From: Macrobrachium rosenbergii
Taxonomy: Eukaryota; Arthropoda; Malacostraca; Decapoda; Palaemonidae
Reading direction: 5' to 3'
Length of the DNA: 64,000 bases
NCBI RefSeq assembly: GCF_040412425.1
Contig: NC_089782.1
Span: forward strand, 20,151,622 to 20,215,621
The notes beneath the pieces were generated by a model. That model worked only from the letters and a program-made list of their open reading frames with translations, was not told the origin of the DNA and did not search any database. How positions within the stretch are numbered: the first letter of the stretch is position 1; each line of letters starts with the position of its first letter. A program made the position numbers and the translations under genes. Shown here in pieces: positions 14,401 to 29,100 of the stretch.

Positions 14401-17145
14401 GAGATGTTACATACTGAGGGGCTACATACACAAAAATTATTAATAGAAGCTTCCTAATAAAATTAGCATTGTAAAAGTGTACCTGCAAAATTTGACATTC
14501 ATGAAAGGAAACCACAGCTCCAGAGCTTGACAACTAGGAGTAATTTTCAGAAACTAGTACTGGTTTAAATGTAGTCAACATCCACCAGACAACCAAGAGC
14601 AGTGTTTCTGGTGCCTACCATCCAAGATTTTTCATCTTTCAAGTTTTGGATATCTCATCATATTCAATAAACAAATGTTAGTAAATGCATGAAAACTTTT
14701 TTATTAAAATGAAGCACCATAAAATACAAAATATGGTACATTACCTTCAGTTTTAAAGTTATGCATTTGCCCTTCAGACTGACAGCACTGAGCCTATTTT
14801 CCACTTCAGCTGCTAGTTCTCCTATAAATCTAGTCACATCATCTTGACTAGTGAAGCGAATACCATAATTGACTTCAGCTGATACAGACTTCCTCTGAAA
14901 ATAATAAACACTGCTGCTGAAGTGTTTACTAAAATAAATATTATAATTCATCTTATCTATTTAAAGACAACTGTGCTGAGTTCTGTAACTTACAAAAACC
15001 CTAGCCAATGAGTATTATTTCTAAATCTTATTTTCCAACCAATCTTAAAAAAAAAAAAAAAACTGTATGCTGCAAGGCAACGTCCAAGTCTGCTGCCCAG
15101 AATTTAACAGCAAATGGAAAATGCAATATCACAAGTATTATGTTTAACAATCATCCAGACAGCACATTCATGCTTAGCTCTTAGATTGCAGCAAGGCAAA
15201 CTCACTGGTAAAAATAAGGCAGTTAACTATAAATAAATCATCAAAAACTGTACAGATATTGTGAATAAAATTCACACAGCAAGGGGTTATATAGGACATT
15301 TTTATATAAATCCAAAAGCTAACAGGACAAGGAACCCTATGTTCTATCTTTGCTCTTCCAAACTTGGCTGCCCAACTTGAAATTTTTTTAGTCAAGTCTT
15401 TTACCCTTGCCCCTCACTGCAAAAGTAATCCCCTTGGTCAAAACTTTGCAAATCTGGGAATATTTTAGCAACTTCACAGTAACAATAGCTTGCCTATGGT
15501 GAAAGGTACGAGTAGTACTTTACAGAACTGAATCCCAAAATACACAACATGCCAAACTCTTGAAAGTTCTTTAAATTTATCTTTTATACTGTAAATGAAA
15601 CCATATAAATATGCAAAATTCACGTTATAACCAGATAAATTAATAGGGTATTCATTAGTTTTTTAAAATATATGATGTACAAATAAGAACAGTCTACAAA
15701 ACCTAAATTAAAAAAGTCTTCTTTCTCAGGAATGTGATATCCATATGGCTATATCCATTACCAACAAACTTAGTTAAAAATAAAAAAATTTATGACTCAT
15801 TTGTTGCTAGCCAAGTATTAACAGTGTTCACAAACTCTTTAACATCAACTAAGAAATCTATGCTATGTGAAAAGAAATGGGAAATGTTTGCAAACCAAGA
15901 ATATGAAAACATTTCTATAAACATTATTATCAAATGTCTACACTTAATGAAAATATTATGCCCTCATGAACATATTCCACCTAATCACAGCAAACAACTG
16001 GTCTCTCGCTTCACATTTCCATTTTACATTGTATCTGATTTTTAATGCAACAGATTGGGCATTAACACTGAATGTAACAGATGGGATAGAAGAAAGATGA
16101 GGAGAGTCAAGGAATAGGTGATGCAAGGAAGATAGTAAAGTGTGTACAAAATATCAAATTGAGAACAAGAATATCTATGGAACCAGTAATAATGTACAAA
16201 TGGACTGTTGGGCCAACTTTCCTTAATAGACAAGAAGTGTGGACTGCATGCTAAGTAAATAAAAATAAAAAAGGCTGAAGTTGTTGAAGTGAATTGTTTG
16301 TGGCATAAGAGTGCATAAGAGCTGAAAAGGTAGGAAATGTAAAGCTACAAAGATGAAGAGGTGAAAAGTAAGTGTAGGTGAAAGAATGGATCTGTGCTTT
16401 TTCTGACAGCTGGTTATATGGAGAATGGAAGATGTCAGCTGGTGAAGTGTGTAAATTGGAAGTGCTGGTAGAAAGGATGAGGAAAAAGGCCTTGAAACTG
16501 CTATGGGAAAAGTGGAGAATTAGAAAGGAAGAGATATAATACTAAGGAACAGAAAGAGTGTGCAAGACAAGAGGGGAACAGTACAACGTGTATAGGCAGA
16601 TTCAATATGCTGCTGATAAACCTTGTGTGTAGGCATGTGATGCAGCAAATGTTATGCAAGTTTTCTACACAGGAAGTTCAGAAGTTAAAGAATGAATGCA
16701 ACAGTGACCATTCTGGTTTTTTGTCTGGAACCATAAAACAGCTTAAAGTTGGATCAAAGTTTGCCAAAACCTAATACTTGATAAAAGAGCATAATAACAT
16801 ACCACAGAATGGAATATGAAAGTTCGGCCAAAGGCCAAGTGCTGGGACCTTTGTGGTCATTCAGTGCTGAGAAGGAAATTATGAGTAAAAAGGTTTTAAA
16901 GGTGTAACAGGAGGAAAACCTCGCAGTTGCATTATGAAATAATTGTTACAGAAGGGTGGAAAGTAAGACGTAAGAAAGAATATGGATGGAGGTACAGTAA
17001 AAGGAATAAAAGGGGTTGCAGCTAGGGGCTGAAGGGCGACTGCACAGAACCTTAAGTACTGCCTACAGTGCACCACATGAGGTGCACTGATGACACTACC
17101 CCTCCACGAGGATATAACATATCATGCTCATTAATAAAGTAATGT

Positions 17146-17188
<43 letters not shown>

Positions 17189-20100
17189 TCCTTACCAAAT
17201 GTTCACTTTTTACAGGACGGTCATCAATCCCCCGACAATAATAGTATAAAGACTGGCCTGTCTTGTTGCCAAACAAAGCTTGCAACTGACCTAGAGATTT
17301 CACCTGTAAGTCTTCACAAGTCTTGATGTTCTGACTCTCAAGTCTTTTTCCCAGAGACCAACCAACACCTGCAAAGTAAGTCAAGCTTTAATTAAGCACA
17401 TGGTACACTATAATCACTTTCATATCAGCAAGAAAACCTTGCTTTAAATACATACTCTGTATATAGTAAATTACACATTCACAAACTGTATTTAATTATG
17501 TTTAACTTTCACTACATTCATCATCAACAATTACTAAATTTTTTCACTATATGAACTTGCACAAGCTTGTTGATGGAATGCTATGGAGAAAGTGAAAGGG
17601 AGATGAAATGAAATAGTATAAGAAAGTTAAATGTACAAAACTAGCCAAAGATCATACTGGAGAGCTTAACTTCCCCTAACATCAGAAGACAAGACTATAA
17701 AGAGAATGTTAGCTAGAAGGAAGGTAACTGGATCCCTACTGCTACCTTATAATTATAAAGTTAACTAGATACCAATCACATTTCTACACTTGTAGCAGCA
17801 GTGAAGATTTACTGCTGAACGAGGTTTGGGAGCAGGGCCAGAAAAGTTCAAGAAGCTGGACAGCCAAGCAGGATGAGAGCAAAAAGAAAGCAATAACTAA
17901 CAAGTTCAGTTTCAATCCTTTAGGCTCAACTGTTAAGGCAGTGTCATATGTGCATGTTTCCTAACATCTTTCAGTATCTTGGTGCCAAACATTAACCAAT
18001 GGATTTATTTACATGAATACCATTGCAAATAAACCTAAACTGGTGACACAAATTAAGCTGCCTAAGTTCTGCTTGCATATCATCACTATTACAAGTTCAA
18101 CTGTGCAAACAAATGAAATATATTTGTTACTTTGTACAAAGTTTAGTGCATGATGCTAAAAGATATAAAAAAGTGTGCTCTTTTGACTTGGCCTAAGTTA
18201 TAAGATATGGTTTAAATCTGTGAATATTCTGACACAATTTCACATATTCCCTAAATTCAGTTCTTTTTATTATCAATATGCAAAGGGCACTTATTTAAGT
18301 AGGATTTTTGTTCACAAATCTTCTGGCACATGGAAGCCGGAAAGAACTCATTAAAATAACAAACTTCAAGGGCATATTTTCCATAAAGTACTTAAAACTA
18401 AAACAGGATGTCAAGAAAAAAAAAAATTGTTTCATCACATATCTAAAATAATCATGGTTCTTGAGCAATATTAGTTTGTACAATAGAACAAAAACTAAAT
18501 AGTACTTATGTTTACAAAGAACTGTAAACTTACCAGGCAAATCAGTAACTTTTTCATTTATCATGTATTCTGACAAATTTTCCATATCAACCATATATTG
18601 GCCATTTGGTTTTGCTCGACGAGTTGCCATTCGGGCCACTAACATGTTAGGACCAATTCCAGCTGAACAAGGGCATTTTGTAGCTGCCTAAAAACACAAA
18701 GTTACATTAATATGGCACCCTGAAACATACTTAGGTGTATAAAATGATCAGCTTTCTAATCCTTTGAGAGCTTAGAAATTTGGATAATTGGTTTAAATTT
18801 ATGATAAAATAACCTAACCTGTTTTCAGTATTACCCAGTATTATCTATTGACTTATTTTTTTGTTAATGCAGTATGCATACTAGAGCTTAAAAACAGGTA
18901 ATCCTTTCATATGGTACTAAGCCTCTTCAGTATCTGACACAAAGTACAGTTCTCATTAAGATTTTGAGCAGCAAGCTAATGTTTGTATGCAGATAAATAT
19001 GGTCCAGCAAGAGGGGGTCTAGGGCCTTGTTTCTTTGGGATGCCTTTGGCCATGTATGGTACCCTCTATTTTGACCCAGTGCAGTAGTGTACTTGGACAA
19101 TAAAAACTTGGAACTTTTGTCTACTGCCTATTTTGTATGTGTGCAAAAGGATTACAGTGGTTCTGAGTCTGGTTCTCCTACTTCTTCTCAATTTTTAATG
19201 TAAATTAGGCAAGTCATCTGTTTGTCACCAACAAAATAACCAGCAACCAAAAGTCGAGGAAAGGGCTGAAAACCAACTATTCAAATTTTTTATAAAAAAC
19301 TTTGAAACTAATGTAAAGCCAGTAGTTGCATCCCCTTCTCCTACATCATCACAACTCAGTTATACATTTACCCTATTCACTATCCTATCCTCTTTCAATC
19401 TCTCTACATAACCATCCTCATCCCAAATATACAGTATTGGCAATCTAGACAGTTTATACTTTATCATTTATATTTCAAAACTTTAAATTTTCATCAAGAA
19501 GGGAAGGCTAAACAATCCATTCACACAACCAAACTTTTAACCCTTTTCCCCATTCCATAACTCCTGCAGTACCCCAACAACTTTTCTTATTTATCCCCAA
19601 AAAGATTGTGTGAATTAACCAATTTAATTATTTCACCATCCATAACAACTCAACACTCCCTCTCCTAAGATTCAAGTATTTTCATAACTTTCTTTTTTTG
19701 CATTCACTAGCAAATTTCCTCTTAACACTAGTCTGATTTTTCTTTACTCAAGTATTACACATCAAACTATCAGCTACAAATATCAGTCTATCAGTGAATC
19801 ACTTCTCTTGCAAATTGGATCTAAATCTGCTTTTTCTTTTTACAATTCTCACCCTTATATACATATGTATACAATAGCACTACTTATAACATTCAACAGT
19901 ATAATTAGCCATCTCTCCATCCATGCATACTGCACGTAGACTTTTTTTCTATTATATTTCAAACTCAACACACAACTATTCCGCAAACACTTGTAAGCAC
20001 AATCGCACCGTTGTGTAAATTCTTAATATTCTTTTTCAATCAAACATTCACTTTAGGTATACATCAAAATATTCTAATAAAAAACCTACAGTACATACAC

Positions 20101-23100
20101 CTTTTCTGATACACTAAGCAATGCCATGTCCCTATAATTCTTACTTTCATCTGTTATTTTACCATATAGAATAGAACAGAATATAGAATTTAGGTCAAAG
20201 GACAAGCACTGGGACCTATGAAGTCTTTCAGCGCTGAAACAAAAATTGACAATAAAAAGGTTTGAAAGGTGTAACAGGAGGAAAATCTCGTAGTTGCACT
20301 ACGAATCAATTGTTAAGAGAGGGTGGAAAGTAAGATGGAGGAGAGAGAACATGAATGGAGGTAGGGTAAAAGGAATAAAAGTGGTTGCTGCTAGGGGTCA
20401 AAGGGACAATGCAAAGAATCTTATGTAATGCCTACAGTGCACTGCATAAGGTGCACTGACGGTACAATCCCTCCCCCCCAACAAAAAGGACATTTTACTA
20501 TTTATAGATATAATTTCTTCCTCTTTGAACTTTCCCTTATGTAAACAATTTAAACCACTTATCGGCCACTCAAATTATACCTTCACCATCAAATAGCAGC
20601 TTCAATCAGAATCTCATACTTCCAAACCTTTTCCATTCTTCACCCTAAATACTCACTTCACCTGTCAATTCAAACACCTTTTCATATAGTTACAATAAGT
20701 TTCCAACGCTCATTATTCATTTATGCTTTTCAATAGCCAGAAAGCCTTCCCACTGCTCAATGACGTAAAACTCCATTTATGTTGCAGTGCTTCACCCGTC
20801 ACTTATTTGAAGGTCCTCAGCTCATTAAGCTTGCACTCAACATTCATTAAATGGTACCCCTGATGGAGGGATACCATTTAATGCACATGTGTGCGGCACA
20901 CTGTATAAGGTAATGAAAGTACTCTGCAGTGTCCCTTTGGCCCATGTAGTCTCCTCCCAAGAAGCTGTTCAAACTCAATTGCCTTAACCTTGCTTTAATT
21001 TTCACCTCTCCTTCAGACAAGCCCTATGAAAGTCTAGAAATATGACCTGATGGCCTCATTAAATTAATTTGTAAAAACCATCTATATTCACTGTGAACCA
21101 TAGCAAGTTCTTTTCGATGTAAAATATCTTTATGCCATTCCCTTAAACCTATTTCACTTCCTTAATTTTTCCCTTAAACCTATTTTACTTCCTTAATTTT
21201 TCTCTCCCATACTTAAAAATAAAAAACTTAAATCTCTTCTAAGAACATTTTTCGACTCACCTGCACTTCTTGGCGAAGATATGATACAAATTCGAGAGGA
21301 GCAACTTGACAGTCATTAAGTAGCTCTGTTAGATCAACAAACATCTCATCACAACTAACAGCCTCGATGTCATGGGTGAAGCTGAAGACAGAAAAATAAC
21401 AACAATAAAGCAAACCCTTTCATTGTACAATTAGTAAATAAACAACAATATCTTTTAGAATTTCATAACTACTTATTTCTTTCAAAAATCAACTCACAAA
21501 ATCTTCAACTCTTGTTAATATATCCATATTAATCAGGTAATTACTTCATATATTACTAACCTTGCTACAATATCATATAATTTATAGGCCACTTCTTTGT
21601 AGCCATCAAAATCATAGGGAATAGTTTTCAAGTTTGGGCACAGCTTTAAAGCAGGTCCCATGAACATTCCATTCCTCACTCCTGCCTTTCGAGCTTCATA
21701 ACTGCACGAAGCTATCTCTGACATTGAACATGACTCATCAATAAGGGGAAGTGCTGAAAATTTTTGGTCAACTGACTTCTCATTGTAAGTCTCCTCAGAT
21801 ACATCAGACGTTTCATCATGTACAGTGGCTGCTGTAAAAGGATCTTGTGCTTTACTCAGATTGGAGGATTTAATTTTATCATTGAGCCTTTTTTCTGCTC
21901 TCTCTTTATAGTAATTAAGTTCATACTGTCTATCCATACCTTCCCGAACTTGAGATCTACCAGAACCCCTTGAATGTGTAACAGCTACTGGTTTGCCTTT
22001 TAATTCAGGGCGGTTACGAAGACCCACAGATACAAAGAAACAATCCATGTCTATATGCATTATGATTCTCTTGCTTTTCTGGTTAGATTTCGAGTGAACA
22101 GATGCTGAAATCTCCAAAGTGCTCCTATCTGGAGACTTAATTTCTGCTTTCTTACTTTGCAGCCACTCTTTTAGAGCCTTTCGCCCTGGAAATCCTACAT
22201 TTTTACTTTGCATTTCAGTGACATACTGCTTGAACATTGCTCCCATTGTTGAAATATGGTGAAGTCTTGAGTTATTATAAAATTCAGAGAGAAAATTAGG
22301 ATTAGCAGTGCTCATGGAATGGCCTTTGGATGGGCTAATATGATGAGAGTTATTCTGCACATCATGGTGTATGGGGCCACAAACACCTTCTTTACTTTTT
22401 GATGGGGAATCATTCTCCTTCTTAGTGGGAGATTCATTGACAACCCCTATTCTATCCAAATCTATTTTACTATCTTTAAGAATAGTTACAAATGAATCTG
22501 AAAACAAATCCTCATCTTTTTCAATCTTTGAAATGGATTTAATGTCATTTTTGCTAGGAGACTCATTCTTGCTAACTTTTATGCTATCTTCTGTATTTCC
22601 TTCAATATAATCTGAAAACAGATCTTCCTCACCTTCAACACTGGGAGGGGATTCATTCTCCTTACTACTATGGGATTCATCCACTTTTCCTGTATTTGAA
22701 TCTATTTTTACTTCTTTTCTACCTACTTCAAATAAATCTGAAAACAAATCTTCATCTTCAGAATGATAGGAACCAATACGTTCCCTGTTATCTTTAACAG
22801 GCTTCCTCTCCTGTACATCTTCTGATGACACTCTTGACCTCCCATATTCATCAATCAAAGGCAGGCTTGATGACTGTGTTTTATCATGATGCCTAATACT
22901 GTCCGTACTGGGTACTCTTGTAAATTGTAATTTAGGCTGTTTTGTTGACTGGTTTGTGTACAGCACATATTTTTTGTAGTCCAGTAAACACCCAGCTTCC
23001 AAGGATTCTGATATCCACTTAGGACTTACAATTCTATCAGAACGTAAATTTTTTACTTTGGTGTCAGGTAAATTGCTTGCAATAATATGGGTTGTCTTGC

Positions 23101-26100
23101 TCCTTGAGTAGTAATGATGGAATGTTCCTCCATTTGCTATCATTATTCGCTTCAACTCCTCTGCAGTTGGCTCTGGAAAAAATACCAGAGGGAAAAATAT
23201 AAAAAAGTATTTTTAAAGCTCTGAGGATAAGATTGAACTATGAGCATTAGGTCTAACAGCTAGGAACTGGGGCATCTAGACCAACTACCACTTTTAAGTT
23301 AGTAATTTAAAAGCCAATTCAAAATTTTATAAATTTTAATAGAACTTCTCTCAATTTCTCAAATTTCTCTAAAAATGCCTTGATTATTCATTCAAACTAT
23401 GTTCTATCAATTACTGGTGGACCTGCTCTCCTGTTTTACTATTATTAATATTACTATTAATTATCATTATCATTATTATTTATTATTATTGCTGTCATTA
23501 GTATCACTCTCACTATTATTATCATTATTATATCTTGTTCAATATACTTTAGTTCTTTATAAATCAATATTCAATAAATTGAAAAAGATGAAGATGACAA
23601 AATTTCCTTAACAGGACATTTTTTCAGACCTAGACATTCATTGCTGGTTGAAATTTGTACAATCACATAAAAAGTGTGTACAGTAATTGAATTTGTACAT
23701 TCTCTTCACAAGAATTGGGTCAAGCGAGCTATTTATCATATATTTGTAAGTAAAAATAAGTACAGTATACCCAATTAAAAGACAAGATAACATTATTTCC
23801 ATATGATGTTCATTTTAGTTTCAAGAATGCCACACACCAGTGATACGTTGGATCTGTTTTAATTTGTTGTTGTTCAATTCTTTACTACCCAAAATATATC
23901 AGATCTATAATTATTGTTCGATTCTTTACTACCCAAAATATATCAGATCTAAAGATTAATTTGTATTCTTCTTCGGTATACAAACCAAAGATGTGTCTGT
24001 AGGAGTTTACTTCAGCATTAACTGAAAGTGGTCACTGAAACTTAACATGCTGGTTAACTGGTGGTAGGTGTATACTGGTTTGGAAATTAACTACTTAAGA
24101 TGCTTTGGGGTTGTTGAATTTTGCTGAGGTAGGATTAACGGATTTAAAATCTACCACCAACACATACTGGTTCCTGATATTGTTAATTACAGGCAGTCCC
24201 CGGTTATCGTCACCGGGGATTCCGTTCCGATGGTGTGACGGTAAGCGAAAATCGCTGATAACTGAAAATAGTCAATTTTAGGTGCTTATCGGCGCTGATA
24301 ACTGGGTATTGGTGCTGATAACCAGAGTTCGGAGCCTCTGTTAGGTATGTGTCGGCGCCGAACACCACGGATTTTTGTCGCTAGACAAGTGCTATAAAAC
24401 CGGATTGACGATAACTGGGGACTGCCTATACTAAGGAGATTTGATTTAGGTCATAATTACTGTTAGGTAGCATATAGAAAAAAAAAACAATCAAACTGAT
24501 CAAATTTGAAGAATGTGGTAATTAATATGGATTAATAAAATTGGGATAATTAATATGGATTAATAAAATTTATCTAATTACAGCATTTACATATTTCTCA
24601 GTCCTTATGCCAATATCTTTAGGAAAAATGAGTAATTACTGAAGGGAATACTGCAATACTGGCTCTTAAGACCATTAACACCACTAGAAAATGTACAGAC
24701 TGAATATATAAAACTTTTATCAAAGTCTGTTTACTCAAACTTAAGATGTTTAAAATAATACTTCTTTTTTATTAAAAGTATTGAAATTTTCAATGAAATT
24801 GTCTATGATCTCACTGCAATTATTTTTACATTTTTTTATGGTTAACACAAAACCACTTCGTAACATCATTACTGAATTCTTAATATTCACTGTACTTTTT
24901 ACATTTAATAAAACTAGATAATCTAGGCCAAAGGCCAAGCGCTGGGACCTATGAGGTCATTCACTGCTGAAATGGAAATTGACAGTAATAAGGTTTGAAA
25001 GGTGTAACTGGAGGAAGACCTTGCAGTGTCACAATGAAACAATTGTTCAGAGAGGGTGAAAAGTAAGATGAAGACAGAGAATACGAATGGAGGTACAGGA
25101 AAAGGAATGAAATGGGTCGCAGCTAGGGGCCCAAGGGACGCTGCAAAGAACTTAAGTAATGCCTATAGTGCACTGCATGAGGTGCACTGATGGCACTAAC
25201 TCCCTATGGGGACTTTCTCTCTCTCTCTCTCTCTCTCTATAAAGAAAGAAAGAAAAAAAAAAGCATTATATTTGTGCTTACTCTTAAAAAAGCATGTGCT
25301 ACATCCATGTGTCATGATGTATATTAGTTTGGAAATTTACTACCGAAGATGTTTTGGGGTTGCTGAATTTTGATTCAGAACATGTGGACATTATTTTGTC
25401 TTTCATCCTCATTATTTACTGCACTTTTTGCTGTTACTGCATTCTTCTGGTTTATAATTCCATGATTATTCTTACTGTACGCATACTTCTCCATGACATA
25501 AATGGAATGCCATGTAACACAGCATCTGTGATATCTGCCATTTAGGTCTTTCCCCAACTTTAACTTCCACTAATCTTCAATCATCTCCAGCTTCCAGTCT
25601 CACTGTTCTCATCCAAGTTGGTCTGGGTCTTCCAACACTTAAAAGTGCTCACAGAAGCCAAGCTGGCACTATCACATCTATGGCAGTGTGAAAGGTGTGT
25701 TCAAGCCATCACTATCTCCCCTTCATTACCATCTCATCTACAAATGTAACTTCAGTAATTTCCTATACAGTAGTATCATTTTCTCATTATATCCTACCGT
25801 CTGACTCCTACTATTCCTCTTAATGTTTTATTCTTGACAAAATTTTTTAGATATACTGTAATTTCATTGTCAAACCATGATTCATGCCTGCATATCACTA
25901 CAGACCATGCCACTCTGATGTATAAATCTATTTAGTGTATTTGATTTCTAAGTCTTATTCAGCTTGCTCATTATTTGATTTGCCTTTCCTAGTCTTCCAA
26001 CAAATTTTAAATTTAGAGAACCTGTATTGGATACAACTGTTCCTATACTTGAGAGATTCATGCTTAAAAATCCTCTCTCCATCTGGCATTATTTCATCCC

Positions 26101-29100
26101 TCTATGCATAATGTCCTTATTTCTATTAATCATATATTCCCTAGCCCCATTTATCTAGAAATAAGATGTGCTATGTTAAGCAAACTTTGTATATCTTGTG
26201 GTATTTTCATGATCTGCATATTCCAAGTCTGTCAAGTTTCTATCATTACTCCAATCTGCACCTTCTTTCTATCTACACCACTTTTTCATTTCAAAATCCA
26301 TGAGACGGACAAACTGTTGTAGTGACAGAACATTCACCTAACTACCTTTACACATATAACAGGATTACTATAGAGATTTAAGACATTCCATAATACTGCC
26401 ATTGTATGTTGTCAGATGCCTTCTCATAATGAACAAAAGCTTCCAAGGGGGATTTTTCAATTCCTTGCCCATAAATATTTCCTCTATGCAACTTATACCT
26501 TTTCTGAATACAGCTCGTTCACCTCTAAGAATTCTACTGATTTTTCACACAATCCTATTCAGAATACGCATGCTTAATACTATCATCTTAGGCATTTAGC
26601 TTATAGTTACCACATTCACTCAGGTTACAATTCTTTGGAATCATAGCAAAGACTTCAAACTCCTAATCATCTGGATTTGCTTCCTCATTCTCTGCAAGAA
26701 ATGGCTTTATAGTGCATGAGATGTTACCTTATTTTTATATAAAATCATGTCTGTAGTGATTCCAACATAGCCCAGTGCTTCCCATCTCTTCAGTTTCTTT
26801 TATACTAAAACCACTTCAGAGAACATGATTTCACCCATCAATTTACTGAAGCTGCCTTAATCTGGTAACAGAAGGAAAACCTCACAGTTTCATGGAGAAA
26901 CAATTGTTTGGAGAAAGTGCAAGGTAAGATGGAATAAAGAGAATATGAATGGAGGTAGAGTTAAAGGAATGAAAGGGGTTGCAGCTAGGGGCCAAAAGGG
27001 ATGCTGCAAAGAATCTGAAGTAATGCCTACAGAGCACCACATAAGGTGCACTGATAGCATTAGCCCCCTTTGGGAAGGAGGGAAAAAGGAAAACAGAAAA
27101 AGGACTGACAGAGGTCCAGTCTTGTCTTGCTGCTCAAAACTGGTCTTGGCAGCATTGCATTATGTGCCAGGGTAGAGCCCTACCCCTATGTCATCTCAGT
27201 TTCCACTTGCACTACACACGCCCAAACTTTAACAAAATGCTGAGCCATTGGGAGGAGGGTTGCCAGCAAGGAATACAGCCGACCCCCCGGATTTGAGGGG
27301 GATAGGGACCACAACCCCCCGTGAATAACTGAAATCTGCGAATACCCGACACCCTCTAAAAATGCTTATAACTGCCTATTTTGATAGTTTTATCATGAAA
27401 AACGTATTTAGTCACAAAAATATGAAAATACAGTAATTAGCGAATATTGCTTTATGAAAAATTTCATGAATGGGCAAATTTTCCATGAATAATGTGGATA
27501 TACGTTCCAAACAAAAACCTGCAAATAGGTGAAGCAGCGAATCCAGGACCGCAAATAGGCGGGGGTTGACTGCATACCCTTTTTCAAGGATTAAGGTTTG
27601 CACAAGGTAAGAAAATGTACATAACTAACTGATTTGTGGCTGTTAAAACTGGCATCACAACCTGATATCACAGTCGGGTACCTGCCTTGTTGTCACATAT
27701 CAAAATACGTAATTCAATAAAAAAAGATATATGAGATGTGTGGTGTATGACCAACATGCACTCATCACACTCAAATTCACTCTTCTTTCAAAGTTTGGGG
27801 CAAATCCAGTTTCATGCCAGTTTTTGGATGTTGCTAAATTTCTCCACTCTCCTTACCACTAATATTATTATTATTATTCAGAAGATGAAACCTATTCACA
27901 TGCAAAAAGCCCACAGGGGCCACTGACTTGCGATTCAAGCTTCCAAAGAATATGGTATTCATTAGGAAGAAGACAGGCAAGGTAAAGGGAAATACAGAAA
28001 GAGGAGACCCCACTTATTAAAAAAAAAAAACTTAATAAATTAACAAATAGATAAAAATGTATTAAAATGCAAGGAGAATAGTATTAAGGTAGTATTGTAT
28101 TGTACCTTCGCTTGAAATTTCAAAGTTCCAATTGCACGACTTCCTCTGGGAGACTGTTCCACAGTCCAATGGTGTGAGGAATAAAGGACCTCTAGATCTG
28201 AGAAGTTTGATAGCGAGGCACATTTACTGCATACTGGTGCTGCTGTTCAGCGAATCTAGTTGCTCTTGGTATATAAAGGGGATCAGGGATCAATTGTGAA
28301 TGTGAAAGATCTCTGTTGAAACACAACTTATGAAAGAGTGACAAGCACGAGACCATCTGTCGATGGTCCAAGTCATAACTGCTACTATTAGGAAACAGAA
28401 ACCTACCACCACGAACCACTCTATCTAAGAGATAAATCTCTAGCAGAAGCAGACATCCACACTGGACAACAGTATTCTAGTAAAGGGAGTACAAATGACC
28501 TAAAGCAGGTTGCACTGATTTTATCACTGCTATAAATAAATGAGGCCTTACGAACAATACCTAACTTTCGTGCAGCATTTGCTGAAACTTTCATTAGATG
28601 TTTCTCAAAAGTTAAATGTGAGTCAAAGGTTACACCTAGAATAGTTAAAGCTTCAGACTCGTTCAGCAAAGTTCCATCCACCTGAAGGGGAGGATGGGAT
28701 GGGAAATCTGTACGAGATCTGCTGATTAATAGTGTTTACGTTTTACTGGAGTTCAGTCTCATACTCCACCGATTACACCATTCCCTGATCTGGTCCATGT
28801 CCCGATCGAGGCTGAGAGCAGCTTCATTTCTCAAAAGTGGAGACTTTACTGCATCATTGGCACACTGAACAATCTTGTTCTATATTAAACTACACTTGTT
28901 GGATGCTTCCTTATCTCTTAATATGTATACATATTTTGGAGGGATTCTAGAATGACACAGCCAAAAACTCAAAGGTATTTAGCATGCTGACTGACAGTAA
29001 ACTGATATAAAATATGTTACCTAATATGAAGATGAAAATTAGAGGATTGCTATAAGTCCCTGAAATAATTACACTGACTTAATTGATTGCGACATAGTAT

